Below, piece after piece: positions 1 to 6,753 of a stretch of DNA of 11,424 nucleotides (position 1 is the stretch's first letter; each line of letters begins with the position of its first letter). The stretch is from JAVBTT01 sp031550325 (lineage in GTDB: Bacteria; Bacillota; Clostridia; Oscillospirales; UBA929). Location: assembly GCA_031550325.1 (NCBI GenBank), contig JAVBOR010000062.1, positions 1 to 11,424 on the forward strand. Reading direction: 5' to 3'. The translations under genes were made by a program, and so were the position numbers. Under the pieces are notes generated by a model that had not been told where the DNA came from, made no database searches, and worked only from the letters and a program-made list of their open reading frames with translations.

Positions 1-1
1 A

Positions 2-145
2 GAGCCGAGCGCCCGAGCAGGGAGGCCTGGAGCCTGGAGGCGTTTTGAAGCGCACGCGCCCCGAAGGGGCGACCGGTTCAAAAGCCGCAAGGCGAAGGAC
101 GACCGCCCGCGAGGACGAATGAGGCTTGACAGGCGAAAAAATTAG
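2..145 (+). other. Arg-rich open frame truncated by the window edge (doubtful CDS)
   Basis: A frame is open from base 2 to a TAG at 143-145 (47 codons, no start inside the window). Its product is very basic, ending in MRLDRRKN. A second frame is open from base 1 to a TGA at 46-48. The first frame includes the perfect stem-loop at 57-71. The composition is dominated by Arg, Lys, Asp and Gly codons, which suggests translation of a structured or repeated non-coding sequence rather than a folded protein. I have an unverified impression that this C-terminal wording recurs as spurious small ORFs in gut Clostridia. It could also be the true end of a gene that starts outside the window. Confidence 0.2.
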
Positions 146-377
146 GACAACAACTCTTTCACGGATTCACTCCGGGAAAGTCACCCAATGCGCGTCTTCA
201 CAAAGACGCGTTCCTGCTCCCGTTTGTAGTCAAATCGAAGGTTTGTCTACAGTCTCATCAAACCGCTGAGGCGGTTTGCAGGGAAACGGTTTCGAGAAAT
301 GAATTCCCGAAACCGCTGTGGTTTATATTTTCCCTGGATTCAGTCCAGCAAGCACCTGCCGCCCTCGGCGGCAGGCT
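57..377. repeat. Array of consecutive stem-loops in a gene-free region
   Basis: This gene-free stretch carries closely packed inverted repeats. They are 57-62/66-71 (6 bp, GAA loop); 156-165/171-180 (10 bp with one mismatch); 191-198/203-210 (CGCGTCTT, 8 bp, CACA loop); about 222-232/239-249 (imperfect); 259-266/271-278 (CAAACCGC, 8 bp, TGAG loop); 287-294/308-315 (CGGTTTCG, 8 bp); 335-339/345-349 (CTGGA/TCCAG); and 350-378 (a GC-rich arm with a 2-nt bulge). AAACCGCTG occurs twice (260-268 and 310-318), and a GGATTCA-TCC motif occurs at 164-173 and again near 336-346. No stem is followed by a T-tract on either strand, so these are not ordinary terminators. The region could be a dispersed intergenic repeat, a mobile-element end or a structured RNA. 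Confidence 0.6.
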
Positions 378-419
378 TGACATAGAGCCCGAAAAATGAT
401 GGGGGAAGCAACCTGCCTA

Positions 420-448
420 TTGACATATCTTGAGGGATATGCTAGTGT
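420..448 (+). promoter_or_regulatory. Promoter of the LacI-type regulator gene
   Basis: TTGACA (420-425) is a perfect -35 box. After exactly 17 bp comes TAGTGT (443-448), preceded by TG at 440-441, which makes an extended -10. The predicted transcription start is near 455, about 40 nt before the ATG at 495. The spacer is almost entirely occupied by the CATATC/GATATG inverted repeat. Confidence 0.75.
424..441. promoter_or_regulatory. Candidate operator inside the regulator promoter
   Basis: CATATC-TTGAGG-GATATG is a perfect 6-bp inverted repeat with a 6-bp centre. It lies between the -35 and -10 boxes, so a bound protein would block RNA polymerase. LacI-family regulators often repress their own genes through such palindromes, so the adjacent regulator is the natural candidate ligand (inference). 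The centre lacks the CG dinucleotide typical of many LacI-family operators. One half-site, CATATCTT (424-431), recurs inverted as AAGATATG at 1592-1599, just before the ribosome binding site of the oxidoreductase gene. Confidence 0.45.
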
Positions 449-494
449 GTTATCGTTACCACATTGAAACGAGGCGAGCATTATAGGCACAAAA

Positions 495-1496
495 ATGATT
501 GATATCGCCAAGGCGGTGGGAGTGTCCATCGCGACGGTCGGCCGCGTGATCCACCAAAACGGCTATGTCTCCCCTGAAACGCGCGCCAGAGTCGAGCTGG
601 AAATCGCCCGAATGGGCTACATCCCCAATCAGATGGCGCGGGCGCTGAAGGGAAACGGGAGCGGCATTATCGGCAGTCTCCTGACGTCGAATCCCAACGG
701 GCTCTGTCAGCGCATCAACCAGTCCATTTATTTTGCGACGCAGCGCCACGGGTTTGAGCTGCTCACCATGGAAGGGCAACACAACCGCGGCGACGAGGAG
801 CGCCTTGTGAGCAAGTTCATCGGCATGCAGGTCAACGGGCTGGTCATCATCTCAAACGGAAACGTTTCAGGGTCCCTGTTTGAGCGGCTGCGCAATGAGC
901 GCATCCCTGTGGTCGCGGTGGAGCGCGGGTACGCGGCGCAGGGCGTTGACAGCCTGATCGTCAAGGACTTCCAGGGCGTGCACGACGCTGTGGGGAGAAT
1001 TGCTGCGCGCGGACACACCAGGGTGGCGTTCATCGGCATGAGACCTCAGCACGAGGTTGAGCGGCTGCGGCACGAGGGCTTTTGGGCTGCCGTGCGCGAC
1101 TTTGGCCTTTCCGGGGACACCGGGCTTGTGCGCGTTGAGGACAGCTACGGACCGGAGAGCGGCCGCCTTGCCGCGGAGCAGCTGCTCGGGCTGAAGGAGC
1201 CTCCCACGGCGATTTTCGCGGCGGCCGACACGCTGGCAGCAGGCGCGATGCAGATCCTTTACAAACATGGCCTGCGCGTACCGCAGGATATCTCGATTGT
1301 CGGATACGACAATGTGCTTTCGGAATATCTGTCCCCGCAGATCGACTCGGTAGATCTCTCCCTGAGCGACATCGGCGAGACCGTTTTGTCGCTGCTGAAC
1401 AGCCGGATGGAAGACCTCGGCAAGGAGGTCGCGGTCAGATCAGTCGAGACCATTTACGTGGACAGGGGAACCGTCAGGCGTCTCCAGCCTGAGTGA
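495..1496 (+). CDS. LacI/GalR-family transcriptional regulator
   Basis: A DNA-binding regulator of 333 aa from the ATG, the usual LacI-family length. The helix-turn-helix is at about residues 2-21 (DIAKAVGVSIATVGRVIHQ), followed by VSPETRARVE and the hinge-helix region YIPNQMARALKGN (about 43-54). A periplasmic-binding-protein-like sensor domain follows from about residue 57. Its C-terminal half has the family hallmarks TAIFAAADTLAAGAMQ and VPQDISIVGYDN. The recognition helix reads TVGRVI where most relatives have TVSRV. The start is uncertain: GAGG at 471-474 is 20 nt from the ATG, and the frame is open upstream through ATT (480) and ATA (483) to a TGA at 465. It probably controls the following catabolic genes and itself. 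The effector is unknown, perhaps the substrate of the locus. Confidence 0.93.
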   Translation: MIDIAKAVGVSIATVGRVIHQNGYVSPETRARVELEIARMGYIPNQMARALKGNGSGIIGSLLTSNPNGLCQRINQSIYFATQRHGFELLTMEGQHNRGDEERLVSKFIGMQVNGLVIISNGNVSGSLFERLRNERIPVVAVERGYAAQGVDSLIVKDFQGVHDAVGRIAARGHTRVAFIGMRPQHEVERLRHEGFWAAVRDFGLSGDTGLVRVEDSYGPESGRLAAEQLLGLKEPPTAIFAAADTLAAGAMQILYKHGLRVPQDISIVGYDNVLSEYLSPQIDSVDLSLSDIGETVLSLLNSRMEDLGKEVAVRSVETIYVDRGTVRRLQPE

Positions 1497-1612
1497 CGGC
1501 AGGCGCTGTCGTACCCGCCGGGCAGTGACGCCGATAACAAAAGTTAGCCTTGGCGCGGCGTTCTTTCAAAACAGGATTCATCATAAGAACAAAGATATGG
1601 GGAGGAGAAAAC

Positions 1613-2656
1613 ATGGAAAAAGTTAGAGTGGGAATCGTTGGCTGCGGAGCGATTACACAGCGCCGCCACGCGCCGGAATACGCCGAAAACCCCAACGTGG
1701 AAATGGCCGGGTTTACCGACTTTAACCACGACAGGGCGGCGGAGATGTGCCGCCTTTATGGCGGAAAGGTTTACGCCGACTTTGAGGAGATTCTGCTGGA
1801 CGACACCGTTTCGGCGGTCAGCATCTGTTCCCCCAACAGCGCGCACGCCGCCATGAGCATCAGGGCGCTCGGCGCCGGGAAAAACGTGCTCTGTGAAAAG
1901 CCCATGGCACTAACGCTGGAGGAGACGCGCGCCATGCTCGAGGCTGAAAAAGCCTCCGGCAAGACGCTGATGATTGGGCATAACCAGCGGCTCATCCCCG
2001 CGCATTTAAAGGCGCGCGAAATCTTATCTGACGGGGCGATCGGAAAGCCGCTTTTCTTTCAGTGCAACTTCAAGCACGCGGGGCCTGAGGCGTGGAGCAT
2101 TGACAATACGTCCGGCACCTGGTTTTTTAGGCGCGAGCAGGCGCACTTCGGCGTGCTGGGGGATTTGGGCGCGCACAAGATCGACCTGATCCGGTTCCTC
2201 ACCGGCTCGGAGATCAAGAGCGTCTTCGCGTCGGTTATCACGCTGGACAAGAAATATCCCGACGGCAGACTGATCGATCTGGAGGACAATGTGGTCTGCC
2301 AGTTTAAGATGGAAAACGGAATGCCGGGCATCATGCATTTCAGCTGGACAAATTACGGTCAGGAGGACAACAGCACCGTCGTATACGGGGACAAGGGCGT
2401 GATGAAGATCTTCGGCGACTATGCCGACGACATCGTCCTGGAGATGCGGGACGCGACGATTGTAAAGTACCACATCGGCGCCATCAGCACCAACGCAAAG
2501 CAGCTCAGGAGCGGCGTCATCGATGAGTTTATCGCGGCCATTGTCGAAAAGAGGTCTCCCCTGGTCACCGGTGTGGACGGCCACAACACCCTTGCGGTGA
2601 TTACGGCGGGGCTTCGTTCCTCCGCCGAGGGCCGCTGGCTCGACGTTGAGTATTAA
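1613..2656 (+). CDS. Gfo/Idh/MocA-family NAD(P)-dependent oxidoreductase
   Basis: A cytoplasmic dehydrogenase of 347 aa, typical for the family. Such enzymes oxidise a hydroxyl of sugars, inositols or sugar derivatives with NAD(P)+. The N-terminal Rossmann fold begins with GIVGCGAITQ (residues 7-16, GxxGxG). D36 sits near the end of strand 2, compatible with NAD preference. The family EKP motif is at 95-97, and GDLGAHKID at 183-191 supplies the Asp/His pair usual in the active site next to K96. I chose the ATG at 1613 because GGGGAGGAG (1599-1607) lies just upstream. The frame also opens earlier, at a TTG at 1550, without a comparable site. The gap to the regulator is 116 bp. I see no convincing promoter there, so read-through from the regulator promoter is possible. 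Substrate not assignable. Confidence 0.92.
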   Translation: MEKVRVGIVGCGAITQRRHAPEYAENPNVEMAGFTDFNHDRAAEMCRLYGGKVYADFEEILLDDTVSAVSICSPNSAHAAMSIRALGAGKNVLCEKPMALTLEETRAMLEAEKASGKTLMIGHNQRLIPAHLKAREILSDGAIGKPLFFQCNFKHAGPEAWSIDNTSGTWFFRREQAHFGVLGDLGAHKIDLIRFLTGSEIKSVFASVITLDKKYPDGRLIDLEDNVVCQFKMENGMPGIMHFSWTNYGQEDNSTVVYGDKGVMKIFGDYADDIVLEMRDATIVKYHIGAISTNAKQLRSGVIDEFIAAIVEKRSPLVTGVDGHNTLAVITAGLRSSAEGRWLDVEY

Positions 2657-2746
2657 TCCCGCGCGAAAGACTTGCCAAACCGCCCTGAGGGCGCGCACCC
2701 GGACGGATACCATTAAAAATCTTTTGATGTTGGGAGGACACTACAT

Positions 2747-3535
2747 ATGGAACTCGGACTACAGCTCTTTGGCTGCATGAAGCTTTATCATCAGGATCCC
2801 GACGCCTTTCTGGGAAGGGTCGCGGGGTTTGGGTATACACAGGTCGAGCCCTGCATCCTCTTTGGCGACGCGGCCGGCATGAACCCGTCGCTGGGCAGTC
2901 TGATCTGGAAGGCATGTGATCTGCCCCGCCACGTGGCGCTGGCGAAGGCGCACGGGCTCTCCCTCTCCTCTTGCCATGTTTTCGCAGCCGACCTTGCACA
3001 GGCGGTGCCCGAAATGGTGAAGGCCGCCGGGACGTACGGCCTTACACAATTTGTCGTGGGCTATCGCGGCCCCTTTGAGCAGGCCGCTCTGAAGGCGTTT
3101 GCCGAAACCTGCGCCGACGTGGCCGACAGGCTCGCAGCGCACAAGTTGGAGCTCTGGCTGCACAATCATTCGACCGATATCTCCGCGAAGGTGGGCGGGA
3201 TGAGCGCATATGAACTGATCCTTCACGAGTGCCGCGGAAAGCTCGGGGCGCAGGTCGACACCGGTTGGGTCGCGTTTGGCGGCGAGGACGTCAAAGATTT
3301 TCTGGCGCGCAACGAATCGTTTGTCCGCTCGGTGCACCACAAGGACGTCGCCATTGGCCCTGACGGGAGCGCCGTGCACGTCAGGCTCGGCGCCGGCGTG
3401 GTGGACACCGTTTCGGCGTGGCGCTTTGCCCGCACGCACGGCATCGGGCAGGTGGTTGACCAGGACGCCAGCGACGGCGACCTCATGGAGGATTTGGACG
3501 CCTCGGCGCGGCTGCTGCAAACACTGACACTATAG
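2747..3535 (+). CDS. Xylose-isomerase-like TIM-barrel sugar isomerase/epimerase
   Basis: 262 aa, the size of AP-endonuclease-2/xylose-isomerase-like TIM-barrel enzymes (the IolE / hydroxypyruvate-isomerase type), which use a divalent metal to isomerise, epimerise or dehydrate sugars and inosose-like compounds. Family landmarks are RVAGFGYTQVEP (E34), LHNH (138-141), QVDTGW with D171, SVHHKD (195-200) and VVDQD (236-240). The last motif usually has Glu where D238 stands, a conservative change at a probable metal position. TGGGAGGAC (2731-2739) sits 7 bp before the ATG. It lies 90 bp after the oxidoreductase gene and 68 bp before the transporter, all on one strand. Pairing with a Gfo/Idh/MocA enzyme is common in inositol and unusual-sugar catabolism. 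The exact reaction is unknown. Confidence 0.88.
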   Translation: MELGLQLFGCMKLYHQDPDAFLGRVAGFGYTQVEPCILFGDAAGMNPSLGSLIWKACDLPRHVALAKAHGLSLSSCHVFAADLAQAVPEMVKAAGTYGLTQFVVGYRGPFEQAALKAFAETCADVADRLAAHKLELWLHNHSTDISAKVGGMSAYELILHECRGKLGAQVDTGWVAFGGEDVKDFLARNESFVRSVHHKDVAIGPDGSAVHVRLGAGVVDTVSAWRFARTHGIGQVVDQDASDGDLMEDLDASARLLQTLTL

Positions 3536-3541
3536 AAAAAT

Positions 3542-3582
3542 GGCCGTTCCGCCCGCAGAGTTATGAGGGTGGCGCGGCCTTT
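3542..3582 (+). terminator. Stem-loop between isomerase and transporter genes (weak terminator or processing site)
   Basis: 3542-3554 pairs with 3567-3579 (13 positions, including two G-T pairs and one mismatch) around a 12-nt loop. Only TTT follows on the plus strand. On the minus strand the arm is followed by a T5 (the complement of 3536-3540). It may reduce transcription into the transporter gene or mark an RNA processing point. Confidence 0.35.
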
Positions 3583-3603
3583 CCCGATTACGAGAGGTGT
3601 GGA

Positions 3604-4860
3604 ATGAGGATAAAGAACAAAAGCGTTTACCACTGGATTGTCACGGCTTGCTGCTGCGGGCTGATGCTCGGCTCTGTGGGAATCAGCATCAACTGCTCTG
3701 GAGTGTTCTTTTCGCCCGTGGCCAAGGACTTTGGCGTGGGCTACGGCGATGCTGCCATGGCCGTCACGATCATGAACCTTGTCACCGGCCTTGTCGGCCC
3801 GATGGTCATGCGGTTCGGGCGCAGGGGCCACGTCAGGCTGATCATCGGGCTGGGCATGTTTCTCACGGTGGCCTCGCTCGCTGCCTGGAGCGTTGCGACA
3901 TCCATGACGCAGCTTTATATTCTTTCAACGATACAGGGCATCGGTAACGCCATGTTCGGCGTCACGATCATCACGATGGTGGTCGGCAACTGGTTTTCCA
4001 AGGGGATGGGGCTGGCGCTCGGCATCGCGCTCAGCTTCAGCGGAGTGGCCGGCGCGGTGTTTAACCCGATGCTGCAGAGCATCATCACGGGCTCGGGGTG
4101 GAGAACCGCCCATCTTCTTGCCGCCGGAATCGTTTTGGTCGCCGTGCTGCCGGCCCTCTTTCTGCTCAGGGCCCACCCGCAGGATAAGGGCTTTCTCCCC
4201 TACGGCGCGACCGAGGACGAGCTCACCTCAGCTGCCAAAGCAGCTGTACAGGATCTCCAAAGTCCGGCGAAGGCGGCCCCAAAGCCCCCCACTGTCTTCT
4301 TTCTCATTGTCTGCGCTGTGGGAATTCTGACCGCGTTTGTCACCGGAATGGGCCAGCACATGTCGGGGTACGCCACCAGCGTCGGCCTGTCCGCCACTGT
4401 GGGCGCCTATATGATCTCCACCACGATGGTCGGCAACATGACCTCCAAGCTCATGCTCGGCGTGCTGTGCGACACGCTTGGCACCAAGCGGGCGTCGCTG
4501 CTGTTTCTGGCGCTCATCGCGGTCGGCTTTACGCTGCTCGGCCTGTTTTCCGGCGCGGGAATGGTCGTGCTGATCGCAGCCGCTTTCTTTGTCGGCTGCT
4601 CATACTCCATCGGGGGAATCGGGCTGTCGCAGGTCACGCGCACCATTTTTGGGGCAGTCGAGTTCAACAAGGTCTATGCCTATGTCATGTCGGCGTCGCT
4701 CATCGGCAGCTCGATCTCGTCAGCCGTCATCGGCTACGCCTATGACTACTTCGGCACATACACGGTGGCGGCGCTCACCTGCGCCGCGTTTATCCTGCTC
4801 TCTGCCGTTTTGCTGATATGGATGTTCCGTGCCGGCGCTCAGAGAGTCAACGAATCATAG
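3604..4860 (+). CDS. MFS transporter, OFA/monocarboxylate-like
   Basis: An inner-membrane secondary transporter of 418 aa with about 12 hydrophobic segments, in two halves split by a polar loop at about residues 190-232. The loop between segments 2 and 3 carries the MFS motif-A remnant GPMVMRFGRRGHVR (65-78), echoed in the second half by SKLMLGVLCDTLGTKRA. NWFSKGMGLALGIALSFSG (about 129-147) and RAHPQDKG after segment 6 resemble the oxalate/formate-antiporter and monocarboxylate branches. GAGAGGTG (3591-3598) precedes the ATG. As the last gene of the regulator-oxidoreductase-isomerase set it most likely imports that pathway's substrate. The anion-type family resemblance would fit a sugar acid (inference). 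Confidence 0.9.
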   Translation: MRIKNKSVYHWIVTACCCGLMLGSVGISINCSGVFFSPVAKDFGVGYGDAAMAVTIMNLVTGLVGPMVMRFGRRGHVRLIIGLGMFLTVASLAAWSVATSMTQLYILSTIQGIGNAMFGVTIITMVVGNWFSKGMGLALGIALSFSGVAGAVFNPMLQSIITGSGWRTAHLLAAGIVLVAVLPALFLLRAHPQDKGFLPYGATEDELTSAAKAAVQDLQSPAKAAPKPPTVFFLIVCAVGILTAFVTGMGQHMSGYATSVGLSATVGAYMISTTMVGNMTSKLMLGVLCDTLGTKRASLLFLALIAVGFTLLGLFSGAGMVVLIAAAFFVGCSYSIGGIGLSQVTRTIFGAVEFNKVYAYVMSASLIGSSISSAVIGYAYDYFGTYTVAALTCAAFILLSAVLLIWMFRAGAQRVNES

Positions 4861-4885
4861 GCTCTTTGACTCAGTCTGCTTTTTG
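4844..4885 (+). terminator. Possible terminator at the end of the catabolic locus
   Basis: GAGTCAA (4844-4850) pairs perfectly with TTGACTC (4866-4872) across a 15-nt loop, and a T-tract follows at 4880-4884. The left arm is inside the last codons of the transporter gene. The stem is short and the T-tract is 7 nt away, so termination would be weak. A new promoter starts just downstream, at 4888. Confidence 0.35.
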
Positions 4886-4887
4886 TC

Positions 4888-4916
4888 TTGTACCCATACG
4901 GCCGGGATGATATACT
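4888..4916 (+). promoter_or_regulatory. Promoter of the TIR-domain gene
   Basis: TTGTAC (4888-4893) is followed after 17 bp by TATACT (4911-4916). TG at 4908-4909 gives an extended -10 (TGATATACT). The predicted start of transcription, near 4923, lies only about 30 nt before the chosen ATG. It shows that the TIR gene has its own transcription start, separate from the catabolic genes. Confidence 0.7.
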
Positions 4917-4953
4917 GGGGATCGAGAAGGAAATGTTTGGGAGTTGGTTTTTT

Positions 4954-5970
4954 ATGAGGATCTTTGTCAGCTGGTCCGGGGTGCACAGCAAGCATATTGC
5001 CAGAGAGCTCAAGGTGTTTCTGAAGAGAATGTTTGAAAATGAAAACCTGGACGTGTTCATGTCCGAGGAGGACATCCCGTCGGGACGGTTCTGGTTTGAG
5101 AAGATCAAGGAGGAGCTTAATTCAAGCGGCTGCGCCATCGTCTGCGTCACGGGCGACAACACGTCCGCGCCCTGGATTTACTATGAGGCCGGCGCGCTGG
5201 CGGCGCGCAGGGACGTCGTCAGCGTGATTCCCTTCCTGTTTAAGACGGATCTTCCGGCGCACACGCCGTTATCGCCGTTTCACAACGTCAGATACAACGA
5301 CGATGACCGTCAGGCCACCGAAAAAACGCTGCGAAAGATGATGGGGGACATCAAGCAGGGCGCAGGGTTTACCAACTCCACCGAAAAGCAAATGGACATG
5401 CTCTTCAACGAGGCCTACCCGGACTTTGTAAGAGGCGTCAAGGCAGTCGAGGACGCGCTGAACATGCAGATGGAAGAGGGCCAGATCAAGATTTTTCCGG
5501 CGGGCCGCGACAAGCTGATCCGGCACAGCGTCTTTATCAGCGCGCCCATGTCGGGGCTGTCGGAGGAAAAGTACATAGAGCTCAGGGAAAACGTCCAGAC
5601 CATCAAGGAGATTCTGCTCAACCACTGCGGCTTTGAGTGGCTGCGTTACGTGGGGGACGGCATCGCGGCGACGGCGGACTTTGACGGGGCGGTCAAGGCG
5701 CTGCGCGAAAACCTGCGCGACATCAAGCAGTGCGAGGCCATGGTCGTGCTCTACCCCGACAACATCAAGTCCAGCGTACTGCTCGAGATCGGCTACGCCA
5801 TCGCGCTGAGCAAGCGGATCGTTCTGTTCACCAAAAGCAAGGAGAAGCTCCCCTTCATGCTGACGCAGGCCGACGTGGCCATTCCCACGCTGAAGATTTT
5901 TGAATACAGGCAGTTTAGCGAAATCCGCCGGATTTTATCGCACAATGGAAAATCGCTGTTTGTCGACTGA
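4954..5970 (+). CDS. TIR domain fused to a nucleoside-deoxyribosyltransferase-like domain
   Basis: A cytosolic protein of 338 aa with two Rossmann-like domains. Residues 1 to about 130 are a bacterial TIR (TIR_2-type) domain: it opens MRIFVSWSGVHSKHIARELK, then SEEDIPSGRFWFEKI (37-51) and NTSAPWIYYEAGALAA (69-84), where E78 is at the catalytic Glu position of NAD-cleaving TIRs. Residues about 190-330 resemble nucleoside 2-deoxyribosyltransferases: HSVFISAPMSGLSEEKY, then NLRDIKQCEAMVVLYPD and SSVLLEIGYAIALSKRIVLF, with E278 at the place of the family's catalytic Glu. There are no membrane segments. I chose the ATG at 4954 because GGGAG (4939-4943) is well spaced; an in-frame ATG at 4933 would add 7 residues. 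The frame's earliest start, at 4888, is inside the promoter. Probably a stress or anti-phage effector or signalling enzyme (inference). Cognate partners are not proven. Confidence 0.85.
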   Translation: MRIFVSWSGVHSKHIARELKVFLKRMFENENLDVFMSEEDIPSGRFWFEKIKEELNSSGCAIVCVTGDNTSAPWIYYEAGALAARRDVVSVIPFLFKTDLPAHTPLSPFHNVRYNDDDRQATEKTLRKMMGDIKQGAGFTNSTEKQMDMLFNEAYPDFVRGVKAVEDALNMQMEEGQIKIFPAGRDKLIRHSVFISAPMSGLSEEKYIELRENVQTIKEILLNHCGFEWLRYVGDGIAATADFDGAVKALRENLRDIKQCEAMVVLYPDNIKSSVLLEIGYAIALSKRIVLFTKSKEKLPFMLTQADVAIPTLKIFEYRQFSEIRRILSHNGKSLFVD

Positions 5971-6033
5971 GCCGGGTCGCCCTTTTGCCGCGCCGGGAAA
6001 GATAGCAAGCGACGAACCGCCAAAAAGGAGCGC

Positions 6034-6753
6034 ATGATTTTGATACAAGTCGAAAACGTCACCAAACGCTATGGGAAGCTTTTGGCCAACGACCAGGTCA
6101 GTCTGGAGGTCCGGGAGGGTGAGCTGGCGGTGCTTCTGGGTCCGAACGGGGCCGGAAAATCCACCCTGATCAAGTCCATCTGCGGGCTCCTGCGCTTTGG
6201 CGGCGCGATTAAAATCGGGGGCTTTGAAAACCGCACGCCCGACGCCAAGCGGCTGCTGGGATACGTGCCGGAGCTCCCCGCGCTGTACCCGATGCTCACG
6301 GTTTCCGAGCACCTGGAGTTCATCGCCAGGGCATACCGGCTCAGCGACTGGCAGACCTATGCCGATGAGCTTCTCGGCAGATTTGAGCTGGACGACAAGC
6401 GCATGAAGCTGGGCAAGGAGCTCTCCAAGGGGATGCAGCAAAAGGTCAGCGTCTGCTGCGCCCTTCTGCCGCGGCCCAGGGCGGTGATCCTTGACGAGCC
6501 CCTCGTAGGGCTTGATCCGCACGGCATCCGGGAACTGAAAACGGCCATGCTCGACCTCAAGCGGCAGGGCTGCGCGCTGCTGGTCAGCACCCACATGATT
6601 GAAAGCGTTGAGGAACACTGGGACGCCACGTACATCATGCAAAACGGCCGTGTCGCGCGCGCCTGCCGGGCGTCCGAGCTGGAGGGCGCGGGCAGCCTGG
6701 AGGAGCTGTACTTCTCAATTACGGAGGGCGAAGATCGGGGGAAGGCGACATGA
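6034..6753 (+). CDS. ABC transporter ATP-binding protein
   Basis: The nucleotide-binding subunit of an ABC exporter, 239 aa from the ATG. It has Walker A GPNGAGKST (36-44), signature LSKGMQQK (130-137), Walker B AVILDE (150-155), D-loop GLDP (159-162) and the switch His in STHM (H187). The divergent LSKGM signature is common in ABC-2/export-type ATPases. AAAGGAG (6024-6030) is only 3 nt from the ATG but 9 nt from an in-frame TTG at 6040. Starting there would give MIQVENVTKRYG, the usual N-terminus of the family, so TTG 6040 may be the true start. It overlaps the membrane subunit gene by 4 bp (ATGA), which implies translational coupling. The gap to the TIR gene is 63 bp with no obvious terminator, so co-transcription is possible. 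Confidence 0.93.
   Translation: MILIQVENVTKRYGKLLANDQVSLEVREGELAVLLGPNGAGKSTLIKSICGLLRFGGAIKIGGFENRTPDAKRLLGYVPELPALYPMLTVSEHLEFIARAYRLSDWQTYADELLGRFELDDKRMKLGKELSKGMQQKVSVCCALLPRPRAVILDEPLVGLDPHGIRELKTAMLDLKRQGCALLVSTHMIESVEEHWDATYIMQNGRVARACRASELEGAGSLEELYFSITEGEDRGKAT

Noticed and set aside
126..154. TTGACA at 126-131 as a promoter
   Set aside because: No -10-like hexamer at 16-18 bp spacing (the sequence there is AACAAC/ACAACT).
259..278. CAAACCGC stem-loop as an intrinsic terminator
   Set aside because: No T-tract follows on either strand, and no gene end is nearby.
57..377. CRISPR array
   Set aside because: The repeats are inverted pairs of differing sequence, not direct repeats with regular spacers, and there are no cas genes.
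377..405. TTGACA at 377-382 as a second promoter for the regulator
   Set aside because: The sequence at the expected -10 is G-rich (TGGGGG), and a much better promoter lies at 420-448.
1497..1612. Separate promoter for the catabolic genes
   Set aside because: The best candidate (TTGGCG at 1550-1555) has only a poor -10 (AGGATT), so I do not call one.
2681..2693. CGCCC-TGA-GGGCG hairpin as a terminator between the oxidoreductase and isomerase genes
   Set aside because: The stem is only 5 bp and no T-tract follows directly.
2759..3520. Long minus-strand ORF opposite the isomerase gene (253 codons)
   Set aside because: It is a shadow frame caused by high GC content. The plus-strand frame has clear family motifs and a ribosome binding site.
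4954..5970. Complete Thoeris system
   Set aside because: Thoeris needs a ThsA-type SIR2/SLOG (or related) effector next to the TIR protein. Only the NDT-like domain is present and the flanking genes are transporters.
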